Position numbers and translations under genes: made by a program
Assembly: GCF_001513965.1 (NCBI RefSeq)
Contig: NZ_KQ948016.1
Location: 62,001-126,000, forward strand
Origin: Streptomyces cellostaticus
GTDB taxonomy: Bacteria > Actinomycetota > Actinomycetes > Streptomycetales > Streptomycetaceae
DNA length: 64,000 nucleotides
Reading direction: 5' to 3'
Part shown: one piece after another, positions 47,815 to 56,718 of the stretch
How the letters are laid out: every line of letters begins with the position of its first letter
How positions within the stretch are numbered: the first letter of the stretch is position 1
Notes under the pieces: generated by a model
The model's input: only the letters and a program-made list of their open reading frames with translations
Told to the model about the DNA's origin: nothing
The model's database searches: none

Positions 47815-48927
47815 CTAGTTCATCGTCGCTCCGATCGTCGTGCTGCCCGTCGTCAGGAACGTCGTCGTCGGCAGGGAGCCGTCCGTTGTGCGGGCGTTGT
47901 ACGTCGTCGAGGCGTCCGTGGAGACGAAGGACGGGGTGCTGATGCCGGAGTCCCAGTTGTTGCCGGCCGAGGTCACCTTGGAACCCTTGCCGACCTGGCC
48001 GCTGCCGTTGCCGACGGCCAGGTTCCTGCCGAGCTTTGCGGAGCTGGTGGCGAAGTAGTAGCCCCACTTGGCGTTGGCGTAGGCGGTGGTGCGGTTGATG
48101 ACGATCGCGCCGGTGTCGGAGTTCTCCGTGAAGCCGTTGCCGGCGTTGTCCCAGGCGGCCGAGTTGTTGACGACGTGGGCGACCGTCACGCCGTTTCCGC
48201 CCAGCTTGAAGCCGTTGCCGTTGCCCTCGAAGGCTAAGTCGCCCCAGCGGTTCTTGCCGTTGCCGAAGGACCAGGTGTGCTCGATGGTGACCGGCGAGGA
48301 GAAGGACCACAGGTCGATGCCGTCGTCCGAGTTGTTGAAGAGGCGCGCGCCGGTGACCCTGTTGCCGGTGCCCGAGCCGAACTTGATGGCGACGCCGTCC
48401 GCGTTCTGGCCGTGGGTGGCGGCGTCGTAGTTGCCGTAACTGTCCAGGTTCTTCACGGTGTTGTTGACGGTGCCGTCCCCGGTGAGTGTGAAGCCGGAGT
48501 CGCCGCCGTTGACGGTCTTGATGTTGTTCCAGTTGGTGCCGGTGCACGACTGGCAGACGACCGCGCTGTCCGGGGAGTTCTGGAAGGTGATGCCGGAGAC
48601 GTTCCAGTAGTCGGCGGTCAGCTTGAAGATCCAGGAGCCGGAGGGCAGCGAGGACCCGTCGATCTTCACGGTCTCCGAGCCGTACGCGGTGAGGGTGATC
48701 GGGGAGGACGAAGTGCCGTTGGCCGTCGACTGGAGGGTCGCGGTCGGGTAGTAGGTGCCGCCGCGCACCTGGATGACCGTGCCGGCGGTGGCGTTCTTGA
48801 TGGCGTTGGACAGGTCGGTCGAGTTGCTGACGGCCACGGTCGCCGCGTGGGCCGGGGTGGCGAGGAGGCCGAGTCCGAGGGACGCGGCGGCGACGGAGCA
48901 TGCGGTGAGTGTGCTGATGCGACGCAT
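47815..48927 (-). CDS. Secreted PL9-type pectate lyase (parallel beta-helix)
   Basis: The 370-residue protein has a signal peptide (MRRISTLTACSVAAASLGLG, cut at AHA) and a right-handed beta-helix of the PL9 group. Typical are IQVRGGTYYPTATLQS, NWNNIKTVNGGDSGFTLTGD, HGQNADGVAIKFGSGTGN and NGFKLGGNG, in which the lysine is the likely base. It should cleave polygalacturonate by beta-elimination with calcium. The frameshifted remnant at 45180-45444 is a near copy of its first 60 or so residues. Confidence 0.9.
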   Translation of the reverse strand: MRRISTLTACSVAAASLGLGLLATPAHAATVAVSNSTDLSNAIKNATAGTVIQVRGGTYYPTATLQSTANGTSSSPITLTAYGSETVKIDGSSLPSGSWIFKLTADYWNVSGITFQNSPDSAVVCQSCTGTNWNNIKTVNGGDSGFTLTGDGTVNNTVKNLDSYGNYDAATHGQNADGVAIKFGSGTGNRVTGARLFNNSDDGIDLWSFSSPVTIEHTWSFGNGKNRWGDLAFEGNGNGFKLGGNGVTVAHVVNNSAAWDNAGNGFTENSDTGAIVINRTTAYANAKWGYYFATSSAKLGRNLAVGNGSGQVGKGSKVTSAGNNWDSGISTPSFVSTDASTTYNARTTDGSLPTTTFLTTGSTTIGATMN

Positions 48928-48949
48928 GACGTGCGGGTCCTTTCGTCGA

Positions 48950-50077
48950 TCAGAGTGAGCGGGCCGGCCGGGGATGCCAGTCGCCGAGGTAGGCCGCCGG
49001 GGTGTGCAGCGTGGCTTCGGCGTCGGTGAGCTGGGGCCGGTCGGCGGGGACGGTGATCACCGCGCCCGGTCCCGGGTTGCGGTACTCGCGAAAGCGCATG
49101 GACTGCCAGGGGTAGGCGTCCCGCATGTCGGTGTAGGGCGCGACCGGGTCGATGCCGGGGCCCAGCCAGGTGTCGCGGACGGTGAGCATGGGGCGGGCGG
49201 TGGGGTCGGAGCCGGGCACCCAGGGGCGGGCCAGCTTGTAGCAGGCGTCCGGGGCCTCGCTGCTGACGCGGCTCCGCACCACCAGGCAGCCCCGCGGGTT
49301 GGCCACAGCGGTCGAGGGCGCGAAGACGAAGCCGTACGGCGCCCCGGCCAGGTCCGTCCGGTTCAGGGTGCGGAAGTGGCAGTGCTCGTAGACGGCGGTG
49401 GCGCGTCCGAAGGCGAAGTCGACGTCTCCTTCGACGTAGCAGTGGGCGTAGTACTGGCGGGCGAAGGTGCCGGGGGCCGTCGAGTCGGCGTACAGGGTGT
49501 CCTGGTGGCCGAGGAAACGGCAGTGCAGGAAGGCACTGCGGTCGCCCTGCACCTTGATGGCGACGGCCTGGGTGCCGCTGATGTCCGGGTGGTCGGCGCG
49601 CAGCCAGTCGTTGGCGAAGGTGATCCCGTGGGCGGTGAAGCCGTCGGCCTGCACGGTCGTGGTGGCCGATCCGGTGGTGCCGTAGGTGCCGCCGCCGGGC
49701 TTGGGGGTGCCGGCCGCGTTGTCGTAGACGATGACGACGTCCCGGGGGTTCTCGCAGGCGCCGATCCAGGTCATCTCCGTACGGCTGACGTCGACGGCGA
49801 CCGTCTCCCGATAGGTGCCGGGGGCGAGGACCAGGGTCCGGCCGGTGCCGGTGGCGGCGGTGACCGCGGCCTGCACGGAGGTGAAGTCACCGCTGCCGTG
49901 CGGGTCGACGTACAGGGTCGAAGGGGTGAGGCGGCGGGCCGGTGACCCGTACCGGCCGAACGGGCGCGGTCGCTCGGCGGCCCGCGCGGGGACGCAGGCG
50001 AGGCCGAGCGTGGCGGCGGTACCGGCGCCTGCGACCAGGAAACGCCGTCTGGAGAGGGGGTGTTGGGGCGAGGGCAT
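48950..50077 (-). CDS. Secreted pectinesterase (CE8)
   Basis: The 375-residue protein starts with a twin-arginine type signal (LSRRRFLVAGAGTAATLGLA) and has the CE8 active site. The blocks are GHQDTLYADS (Gln and Asp), DVDFAFGRA (second Asp) and an arginine in YKLARPWVPG. SGDFTSVQAAV and APGTYRETVAVDVSR are the usual N-terminal blocks. It removes methyl esters from homogalacturonan so that pectate lyases can act. The ATG at 50077 gives the full signal. Confidence 0.93.
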   Translation of the reverse strand: MPSPQHPLSRRRFLVAGAGTAATLGLACVPARAAERPRPFGRYGSPARRLTPSTLYVDPHGSGDFTSVQAAVTAATGTGRTLVLAPGTYRETVAVDVSRTEMTWIGACENPRDVVIVYDNAAGTPKPGGGTYGTTGSATTTVQADGFTAHGITFANDWLRADHPDISGTQAVAIKVQGDRSAFLHCRFLGHQDTLYADSTAPGTFARQYYAHCYVEGDVDFAFGRATAVYEHCHFRTLNRTDLAGAPYGFVFAPSTAVANPRGCLVVRSRVSSEAPDACYKLARPWVPGSDPTARPMLTVRDTWLGPGIDPVAPYTDMRDAYPWQSMRFREYRNPGPGAVITVPADRPQLTDAEATLHTPAAYLGDWHPRPARSL

Positions 50078-50148
50078 GGGAGTGCTCCTTCGCGGTGCGG
50101 CTCGTGAGAGGAGAAGGGGATCGGGGCCGGAGGTCCGGCCCCGACGGG

Positions 50149-51465
50149 TCAGCCCAGGCGGCCCGCGCCCGCGCAGTGGTCGACCAGGCCCGGCACGGCC
50201 TCGGCGGGGTCGACCCTGGTGCGCAGGGTCGGCGTCCAGCCGGCCCCGGACTGGAGGATCTCGCCGGGGATCTCGGCGTTGTGGACGGCGATCAGGTCGG
50301 CCGGCTCGCCGTTGACGTAGTTGTCGTCGGCGGTGAGCGGCGACTCCTTCCACTTCTTCAGGACCGAACCGGCCTTCACCCCCGTCGGCAGGGTGAACGC
50401 GTTGTGTTCGGCGACGAGTTGGGACTCCATGCCGATGCCGTAGCTGTAGGAGTAGCCGTCCTCGGCCACGAAGTGGTTGTTGTAGGAGTCCACCTGTCCG
50501 AAGCGGACGCGCGGTGCGCGCTCGACCAGGTTCGAGAACAGGTTGTGGTGGAAGGTGACCTTCAAGTGCCCCCGGTCGACCGCGGCCGTGGAGGCGCTGT
50601 CGCTGTTACCGATGAGGATCGTCTTGTCGTGGTCCTCGAAGACGTTCCAGGAGGCGGTGACGTAGTCGGCGCCCTTGACGATGTCCAGCTCGCCGTCGTG
50701 CTGCTCGTAGATCCGCCCGTAGTAGTACGGCAGCGTGCTGTCCGGGTGATCACCATCGGTGAACGTGTCGTGGTCCATCCACACATGCGTGGACCCGTAG
50801 ATCACCGCGCTGTCGTACTCGGAGTTCCAGTTGCCGTCGGCGGTGTCGGTCGGGTCCCACTGCGGGAAGCAGTCGAGGGGGCTCTCGAAGCTCAGGTTGC
50901 GGACGATGACGTTGTCGACGCCCTTGATCTGGAGGCTGGCGCCCTTGAAACCGGCGTCCTTGCCGATGCCGACGATGGTGGTGTCGGCGGGGATGTTCGC
51001 CTTGATGGAGGTGTCCTGCCGGGCGGCGGAGGCGCGGCGCAGGCCCTCGGGGCTGTCGTCGGGCTCGTTGTCGAGGTTCTTGGTGCGCCCCCACACCGCT
51101 GGGTCGTAGGTCTTCAGGTAGGCGTCGAAGTCGTAGCCGGGCACGGCGAACGTGGCGCAGCTGGGCCCGTCCGCGTCGATCGTGCCCTGCACCCTGATGA
51201 TCTTCGGCGCGCTGCCGCCGTCCGCGAGGGCGGCCTTGAACTGCTCCCAGGTGGTGACGGTGTAGACGTGCGCAAAGTCGGCGGCGGCACCGCCGGTCGT
51301 CCCGGTGCCGTAGGCGGCCCAGCCGTCGTGGGCGGGCAGCGTCTGCCGGTCGGGTCCGGCCCGGTGGGCGGCCTGCGCGGAGCCTGTGCCGGTGACGGTG
51401 AGGGCGAGAGCCGTGCAGCCCACGACGGCAGCTATGACACGTCCATGACATTTCTGTGTACGCAC
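50149..51465 (-). CDS. Secreted PL1 pectate lyase (intact copy 1)
   Basis: The 438-residue protein has a signal peptide (KCHGRVIAAVVGCTALALTV) and the PL1 beta-helix with GWAAYGTGTTGGAAADFAHV, the VWMDHDTFTDGDHPDST calcium-loop region and FHHNLFSNLVERAPRVRFGQ. The last has the conserved RAPRVR arginines at the active site. The GTG at 51465 has GAGGAG upstream. It shares its overall plan with the second copy at 57854-59128 and cleaves demethylated pectin outside the cell. Confidence 0.92.
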   Translation of the reverse strand: MRTQKCHGRVIAAVVGCTALALTVTGTGSAQAAHRAGPDRQTLPAHDGWAAYGTGTTGGAAADFAHVYTVTTWEQFKAALADGGSAPKIIRVQGTIDADGPSCATFAVPGYDFDAYLKTYDPAVWGRTKNLDNEPDDSPEGLRRASAARQDTSIKANIPADTTIVGIGKDAGFKGASLQIKGVDNVIVRNLSFESPLDCFPQWDPTDTADGNWNSEYDSAVIYGSTHVWMDHDTFTDGDHPDSTLPYYYGRIYEQHDGELDIVKGADYVTASWNVFEDHDKTILIGNSDSASTAAVDRGHLKVTFHHNLFSNLVERAPRVRFGQVDSYNNHFVAEDGYSYSYGIGMESQLVAEHNAFTLPTGVKAGSVLKKWKESPLTADDNYVNGEPADLIAVHNAEIPGEILQSGAGWTPTLRTRVDPAEAVPGLVDHCAGAGRLG

Positions 51466-51481
51466 TGTGCGGGTCTCCTCT

Positions 51482-52270
51482 TCACGAAGGTGACGATGAC
51501 GATGCGGGCGGCCAGGTGATCCAGGACGTGGGGATGTCCTCGTGCAACCGGACCACGTCGTGCCGGGCCAGCACCCGGGTGCGCAGCAGCTCCTGCGCCA
51601 CGAGCCGGGCCACGGCGATGGCGCCCGGCGGATTGAAGTGCGTGTTGTCCTGCTCGGTGTCCGTCCAGTTGAAGTACGTCTTCGTCTTCTCGACACCCAG
51701 CTCCTGCCACAGCGCGAGCGACAGCGCCTCGATGTCGAGCAGCACGACACGCTCCGCTTCGGCGAGCGCGCGCATGGCCGCCGGGTAGTCGCCGTGGGTC
51801 GGCACGGCGTTGCCCCCGGCGTCGAACCTGCGGCGCTCGACGGGGGTGGCGAGGACGGGCCGGGCGCCCTGTGCGCGAGCGCCTTCGATGTACCGCCGCA
51901 GGTAGTCCTGGTACGTGGTCCAGGGCTCGGTGTACCGGGCGGGATCGGTGGCCTTCTCGTCGTTGTGCGCGAACTGGACGATCAGGACATCGCCGGGGCG
52001 GATGACGGAGAGGATGACTTCGAGCCGCCCTTCATCCACGAAGCTCTTCGAACTCCGCCCGTTCACTGCATGGTTGGCGACCTCCAACTCCTTCCGGAGA
52101 AAGAAGGGGAACGCCATTCCCCACCCGGTCTCGGGAGCCGCGTCGGCGTACTTCTGGGCGGCGGTGGAATCACCGGCGACATAGACGGTGCGGTGCCCGC
52201 GCGGGGCTCGCACGGCGACTGGAACAGCCGCAAGAGCGGCGGCAGTCACCTGTCTGCGGGTAAGGGCCAC
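51482..52270 (-). CDS. Rhamnogalacturonan acetylesterase, GDSL/SGNH type (CE12)
   Basis: The 262-residue hydrolase has an N-terminal signal-like segment (LTRRQVTAAALAAVPVAVRA). Its SGNH blocks are the catalytic serine in VAGDSTAAQ, the glycine/asparagine blocks GRSSKSFVDEG and FAHNDEKATD, and the catalytic histidine in DNTHFNPPGAIAVARLV. It removes acetyl groups from the rhamnogalacturonan backbone. It lies 16 bp before the pectate lyase gene in the same direction. The GTG at 52270 is the best start. Confidence 0.88.
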   Translation of the reverse strand: MALTRRQVTAAALAAVPVAVRAPRGHRTVYVAGDSTAAQKYADAAPETGWGMAFPFFLRKELEVANHAVNGRSSKSFVDEGRLEVILSVIRPGDVLIVQFAHNDEKATDPARYTEPWTTYQDYLRRYIEGARAQGARPVLATPVERRRFDAGGNAVPTHGDYPAAMRALAEAERVVLLDIEALSLALWQELGVEKTKTYFNWTDTEQDNTHFNPPGAIAVARLVAQELLRTRVLARHDVVRLHEDIPTSWITWPPASSSSPS

Positions 52271-52313
52271 AAGGTCCGCCTTTCCAACAGGGGATACGGA
52301 AATCAGGGGCGCC

Positions 52314-53648
52314 TCAGTGGTTCTTCTTCCAGTCGGCCTGAGCCTTGTTGATCTGATCGGCAAGCGTGTCCAGAAACTCCTTCGCGCTCAGCTTTCCGAG
52401 CAGGACCTTCTGGAAGTTCGGCTCGTTGTCCGCCTTGGAAATGGTGTTCCAGTCGGGCAGGTAGTAAGGCAGCTGCACGATCTTCGTGCTGGCCCCGTTG
52501 AGAGCCTCAGCCGCCAGCTTCGTCGGCTCGGAGGCCTGAACCCAGGCATCCTGCGCCGCCTCCGTGTTCGCCGGCACCTGGCCCGCCGTCCGGTTCCACT
52601 TGCTGTTGGCCTCATGGGATGCGGCGAACTCGACGAACTTCCAGGCCGCGGCCTTGTTCTTGCCGGACTTGAACAACCCCAGCCCGTCCACCGGGTTGGA
52701 CACCTGCACCCGGGTCCCGTCGTCCAGCGTCGGGTTCGGAATGCCCTTGAACTTGCCGCTCAGCGCCTTCTCGTGGTTCGCGTAGGAACCGAGGTTGTGG
52801 CTCAGCATCCCGATCGTGCCGGAGTCCCACTGCGCGACCATCTTGGTGAAGTCGTTGTTGACGTCGGCGGACGGGGTGTCCTTCTTGTACAGGCCGACGT
52901 ACTTCTCCAGCGCGGCGACGTTCTTCGGGTCGTTGACGGTGGTCTTCTCACCGTTCCAGAAGGAGGTGATCCCACTTTGTCCATACGTCGCGTCGAGCGC
53001 CTGCGCGATGGACCCCTCGCCGCCCCGGATCGTGTACCCGAACCTGTTCTTGCCCTGGTCGGTGAGCTTGCCGGCGGCCGCATAGAACTTCGTCCACGTG
53101 GTCGGCGCGTCCAGCTCGGCGGCGCCGAACAGGTCCGTCCGGTACCACAGCGTGCCGTTGTTGGCGGAGGTCGGCACGGTGTACGTCTTCTCGTCACCGC
53201 TGGCGGACTTCACGCTCTCCAGGAACTTCTCGTTGAGCTTGCCGTTCAGGGAGCTCTTCGAGATCCGGCCGTCCAGCGGTTCCAGCGCACCCTGTGCCGC
53301 GATCTCGGCGAGCATCGCCGTGCCGACGCCGCCGACGTCGGGCAGGCCGCCGCCCTGGATCGCGGTGTCGTACTTGGACTGGACACTGGCGGCGGGCACC
53401 CCGACGTACTTGACCTTGATGTCCGGGTACTTCTTCTCGAAGTCCGCGATGATCTGCTTCCAGATGTCGGTGCGCACACCGCCGTTGTTGTCCCAGAAGG
53501 TGATCGTGCCCTTGCCGGAGCCCTCGGTCCCCTTGCCCCCCGCGCCGCCGCTGCCGTCGTCGCCGCAGGCGGTGGCGGTCAGCGCGAGCACGGAGCCCAG
53601 GGCGACGGCCGTGGCGGCGCGCCTTCTTCTGCGGATGCTGCTCTTCAT
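52314..53648 (-). CDS. Sugar ABC transporter binding lipoprotein
   Basis: The 444-residue product has an arginine-rich start (MKSSIRRRRRAATAVALGSV), a lipobox ending LTATAC and a Gly/Ser-rich tether. The mature part is an extracellular binding protein of family 1, with TFWDNNGG, DFEKKYPDIKVKYVGVPA, and the late YLPDWNTISKADNEPNFQKV. It should capture pectin-derived oligosaccharides for the two permeases at 59125-60941, from which it is separated by five genes. No ATPase is encoded nearby; such systems usually share MsiK in Streptomyces. Confidence 0.9.
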   Translation of the reverse strand: MKSSIRRRRRAATAVALGSVLALTATACGDDGSGGAGGKGTEGSGKGTITFWDNNGGVRTDIWKQIIADFEKKYPDIKVKYVGVPAASVQSKYDTAIQGGGLPDVGGVGTAMLAEIAAQGALEPLDGRISKSSLNGKLNEKFLESVKSASGDEKTYTVPTSANNGTLWYRTDLFGAAELDAPTTWTKFYAAAGKLTDQGKNRFGYTIRGGEGSIAQALDATYGQSGITSFWNGEKTTVNDPKNVAALEKYVGLYKKDTPSADVNNDFTKMVAQWDSGTIGMLSHNLGSYANHEKALSGKFKGIPNPTLDDGTRVQVSNPVDGLGLFKSGKNKAAAWKFVEFAASHEANSKWNRTAGQVPANTEAAQDAWVQASEPTKLAAEALNGASTKIVQLPYYLPDWNTISKADNEPNFQKVLLGKLSAKEFLDTLADQINKAQADWKKNH

Positions 53649-53699
53649 CGGTCGGCTCTCTTCTTCTGGATCCAACGGAAAAGGGTGGAGCTGTGGGGG

Positions 53700-54317
53700 T
53701 CAGCGGCCGATCCGCGCCTGCGGACCCGAGAAGCGCTCGACCAGCGCGGGGACGGCGGCGGCCGGATCGAGGCGGTAGGCGTAGAAGGCACGCGGGTCGA
53801 AGGCCGTACCGTGCTCGTCCGTCCGGCCGGCCGTGTTCCTCAGGACGGATCCGCGCTGCACCAACTCGGCCGTGCCGTCGGCCTGGTAGGGGTGCTGGAC
53901 GCGGATGATCACGTTGTGGGTGCCGGGGTTGAGGCGGAGTTCCCCGTGCACGATCTCGCCGGTGTCGCCGACGCCGATGATGGTCTTGTCGGAGCCGACG
54001 ACGATGTCCGAGCCGAAGGGCGCCACCGCGATCGATCCGGCGACACGGATGACGTACGGCTCTTTCGCCGCCGCGTACATGGCCAGGGCAGCCTGGTCGG
54101 TGACGGTGACGACCTTGCCGCCCGCGCCGCCGGTGGTCCCGCCGGTGAGCGAGGCGAAGCCGTGCGGGCGGTCGCTCCACGGCGAGGCGACGGAGTCGGT
54201 GGCAGCCTTGGCCTGGCCCACCGCGCCCAGCCCGAGCGCGGCGATCAGACCGGTGACGGCGGCCAGGACGAGACCGGCACCCGGCAGGGGCAAGCGCTTG
54301 CTAGGGAAGTGCGTCAT
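53700..54317 (-). pseudogene. PL1 pectate lyase gene with in-frame deletion of the catalytic core
   Basis: The 205-residue product has an intact signal peptide and the PL1 start: GGTTGGAGGKVVTVTDQAAL, DKTIIGVGDTGEIVHGELRL and NPGTHNVIIR. Then, where the WIDHN and HHNWF..RNPR blocks should follow, the sequence jumps at about 53898-53903 to the normal C-terminal part, VQHPYQADGTAELVQRGSVL and onward to RIGR. About half the family length is missing, including every catalytic and calcium residue. The join keeps the frame and the codon use is normal, so the loss is recent or the shortened protein is kept for binding. It may be co-transcribed with the binding-protein gene 51 bp downstream. Confidence 0.8.
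54290..54301. promoter_or_regulatory. LacI-type operator at the start of the truncated PL1 gene
   Basis: GCAAGCGCTTGC is a perfect 12-bp palindrome at codons 6-9 of the truncated lyase gene. The 14-bp AAGCGCTTGCTAGG on the plus strand (54292-54305) is identical to that at 60984-60997. It would act as a road-block or promoter-proximal operator for this gene and the binding-protein gene after it. Confidence 0.6.
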
Positions 54318-54367
54318 TGCGGCTCCCAACAGGCAGACAACAGACGGACGACAGACAGAGCAGGGGA

Positions 54368-55876
54368 CTACAAGGGGCTGATCCGGAACTCCGTGAAGGT
54401 CGCCGCTCCCGCATGCCCCGATCCCTCGGGCGCGACGGCGAACAGGCCGAGCAGGGCGCCGACCCAGCGCCAGGGGGTCGCCGCGAAGACCGGCCCGGAC
54501 GGGCGCAGGCCGTCTCCGACGTCGTACGAGAACCGGCAGCGCGCCCCGGCCCCCGCCTCGATCCGCAGCCGGGCCCGCCCCTGGGGCGCGACACACGGCA
54601 GACCGGCGTCCCGCTCCCTGTCGGCGACCGCCTCGGCGAACCGGTGCACGAGCCGGACCGTCCCGTCGGCCCCCCGCTCCAGCCCGATCCAGCCGAAGGC
54701 GTCCCCGAGCACCGCGAGCCCCGCCCGCGCCCCCGGCTCGGTGCCGTCCAGGCGGAGCTCGACCTCGATCGCGCTCGGCATCCCGGGCAGCCGCTGGGTG
54801 AGCACGTGCGGCAGTTTCCGCGGGTCGTGGGCGTCGGCCGAGCGGACGCAGGTCAGCCGCAGCCCGTCCCCGGAGTGCCGGGTGGCCCAGCCGTCGCCCG
54901 GGTTGGCCGTCCACTGCCACTGGCGGCCGTACCGTCCGCCGGGAAAGTCGTCGTCGGTGGCGGGCGCGGCGGGCGACTGCGGCGGGAGGTCGGGCCGGCG
55001 GTGTACGGCGACGGGGGCGCCGCCGTCGCCGAGCACGGGCCAGCCGTCCTCGGCCCAGCGCATCGGCTGGAGGTGCACGACCCGGCCGTAGGCACCCCGC
55101 TGCTGGAAGTGCACGAACCAGTCCTCGCCGGCCGCCGTGCGCACCCAGCCGCCCTGGTGCGGCCCGTTGACCTCGGTGTCCTGCTGCTCCAGGACGATCC
55201 GCTCCCCGTACGGCCCGAAGAAGCCGCGCGAGCGGAAGGCGCCCTGCCAGCCGGTCTCCACTCCCCCGGCGGGCGCGAGGATCCAGAACCAGCCGTCGTG
55301 CCGGTGGAGCTTCGGGCCCTCCAGCGTGAACCAGCCCGGGATGCGGTCGCCGTCGACGATCACCTTGCCCTCGTCGAGCAGCGAGGTGCCGTCGGGGTGC
55401 ATACGGTGGCCGGTGAGCCGGTTCTTGATGCCGGAGCGGGACTTGGCCCAGGCGTGCACGAGGTAGGCCTCGCCCGTCTCGTCGTCCCACAGCGGGCACG
55501 GGTCGATCAGTCCCTTGCCCGCCTTCAGGAGGTGCGGGCGGGTCCAGGGGCCGCGGATCTCGCGGGCGTTGACCTGGTAGATGCCCTGGTCGGGGTCGCC
55601 CCAGAAGATCCAGAAGCGTTCGTCGTGGTGCCGGATCGACGGTGCCCAGACCCCGCAGTCGTGCCGGGGCGCCACGAACTCCTCCTCCGGTTCGAGGCGT
55701 TCGAGGGCGTGGCCGACGAGCGTCCAGTTGACGAGGTCGCGCGAGTGCAGCAGGGGCAGGCCGGGCACGCGGCCGAAGCTGGAGGCGGTGAGGTAGAAGT
55801 CGTCTCCGACGCGGACGACGTCCGGGTCGGACCAGTCCGCGTTCAGGATCGGGTTCCGGTACGTCCCGCTCGTCAC
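54368..55876 (-). CDS. GH43 family glycoside hydrolase with C-terminal beta-sandwich (xylosidase/arabinosidase-like)
   Basis: The 502-residue intracellular enzyme has no signal peptide. The GH43 propeller occupies about 1-300: NPILNADWSDPDVVRVGDDF has the base aspartate, LIDPCPLWDDETGEAYLVHA the modulator aspartate, and WFTLEGPKLHRHDGWF the acid glutamate. A concanavalin-like domain covers about 310-500. It should act on imported arabino- or xylo-oligosaccharides, or on unsaturated galacturonosides in related enzymes. The GTG start overlaps the DUF6807 gene by four bases. Confidence 0.9.
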   Translation of the reverse strand: MTSGTYRNPILNADWSDPDVVRVGDDFYLTASSFGRVPGLPLLHSRDLVNWTLVGHALERLEPEEEFVAPRHDCGVWAPSIRHHDERFWIFWGDPDQGIYQVNAREIRGPWTRPHLLKAGKGLIDPCPLWDDETGEAYLVHAWAKSRSGIKNRLTGHRMHPDGTSLLDEGKVIVDGDRIPGWFTLEGPKLHRHDGWFWILAPAGGVETGWQGAFRSRGFFGPYGERIVLEQQDTEVNGPHQGGWVRTAAGEDWFVHFQQRGAYGRVVHLQPMRWAEDGWPVLGDGGAPVAVHRRPDLPPQSPAAPATDDDFPGGRYGRQWQWTANPGDGWATRHSGDGLRLTCVRSADAHDPRKLPHVLTQRLPGMPSAIEVELRLDGTEPGARAGLAVLGDAFGWIGLERGADGTVRLVHRFAEAVADRERDAGLPCVAPQGRARLRIEAGAGARCRFSYDVGDGLRPSGPVFAATPWRWVGALLGLFAVAPEGSGHAGAATFTEFRISPL

Positions 55877-56718
55877 CGGCTCACCGCCTTCCGGACCAGC
55901 GCGGCCGCCTCGCTGCGCTCCAGCCGTCCGTCGGCGACGACGGTGACGACCCGGCGCACGACGGTCCCGCCGGGCGGCACCGGCAGCCGTTCCGCAGATG
56001 CCAGCGAGGAGCCCACGCCCGGGTACTCGGCCGCGCGCACGAACCACGGGTCGCGCCGGGTGTCCTCGGTGGCCCCGGCGAAGACCAGCGTCCAGCCGGC
56101 ACCGGCCAGCGCGAGCCAGTCGGCGCGGGTGCCGTGCACCTCGGCTTCGCCCGTGCGGTCGGCGGTGAAGACGTCCGGTGCCGAGGCCTCCTTGCGGGCC
56201 CGCCAGAAGAAGCCGCCGTAGGCCGCGCCGGGGCGCCCGTTGGTGGCGGGGCTGCCGAGGGACAGCAGGCCCGGGGTGACGTTGGTGAGGGAGAAGGTGA
56301 AGTCCAGCGCCCAGGCGGTGTCGGTGAGTTCGGTGGCGGCGACGGTACGGCGCTCGCGCAGCAGCTCGGCTCCGGCGGCGACCCAGCGCAGTTCCTCCAC
56401 GAAGCCGTCCGGGTCGCGCAGCTGGAAGGCGGTGTGCCGCTGGGCGCCGTGGTTGTCCAGCTCGGTCGGGCCCTGACCTGCGACGAAGGTGCGCCCGCCC
56501 CAGAAGTTGTGCCCCTCGACGTCGGGAACGGCGACACCGACGCCGAGGTGGTGTGCGTGGTCGGCGGGGCTCAGCTCGGTGACCGCCGTGCCGGCCAGGG
56601 TGGTGACGGGATGCAGATAGGGGCGCGGGGCGAGACGGGCCGGCGCTTCGGGCCGGGTGACGTACCGGCCGACCGGGCGGCCGGCCACCCGCAGGACCGC
56701 GGTGTCGTGTTGCGTCAT
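55873..56718 (-). CDS. DUF6807 (PmoA-like) protein
   Basis: The 281-residue protein begins LRVAGRPVGRYVT and has RPYLHPVTTLAG, the histidine pair in SPADHAHHLGVGVAVPDVEG, and FWGGRTF. These features define the PmoA or DUF6807 family, often found next to Gfo/Idh/MocA oxidoreductases in sugar loci. No reaction is firmly assigned to it that I can cite. The coupling is tight: TGATG with the upstream oxidoreductase and GTGA with GH43, so a joint role in breaking down an unusual sugar unit is likely. Confidence 0.8.
   Translation of the reverse strand: MTQHDTAVLRVAGRPVGRYVTRPEAPARLAPRPYLHPVTTLAGTAVTELSPADHAHHLGVGVAVPDVEGHNFWGGRTFVAGQGPTELDNHGAQRHTAFQLRDPDGFVEELRWVAAGAELLRERRTVAATELTDTAWALDFTFSLTNVTPGLLSLGSPATNGRPGAAYGGFFWRARKEASAPDVFTADRTGEAEVHGTRADWLALAGAGWTLVFAGATEDTRRDPWFVRAAEYPGVGSSLASAERLPVPPGGTVVRRVVTVVADGRLERSEAAALVRKAVSR

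Noticed and set aside
54318..54367. Short CAGAC-type repeats upstream of the truncated lyase
   Set aside because: The units are only 5-8 bases and irregular, so chance is the better explanation.
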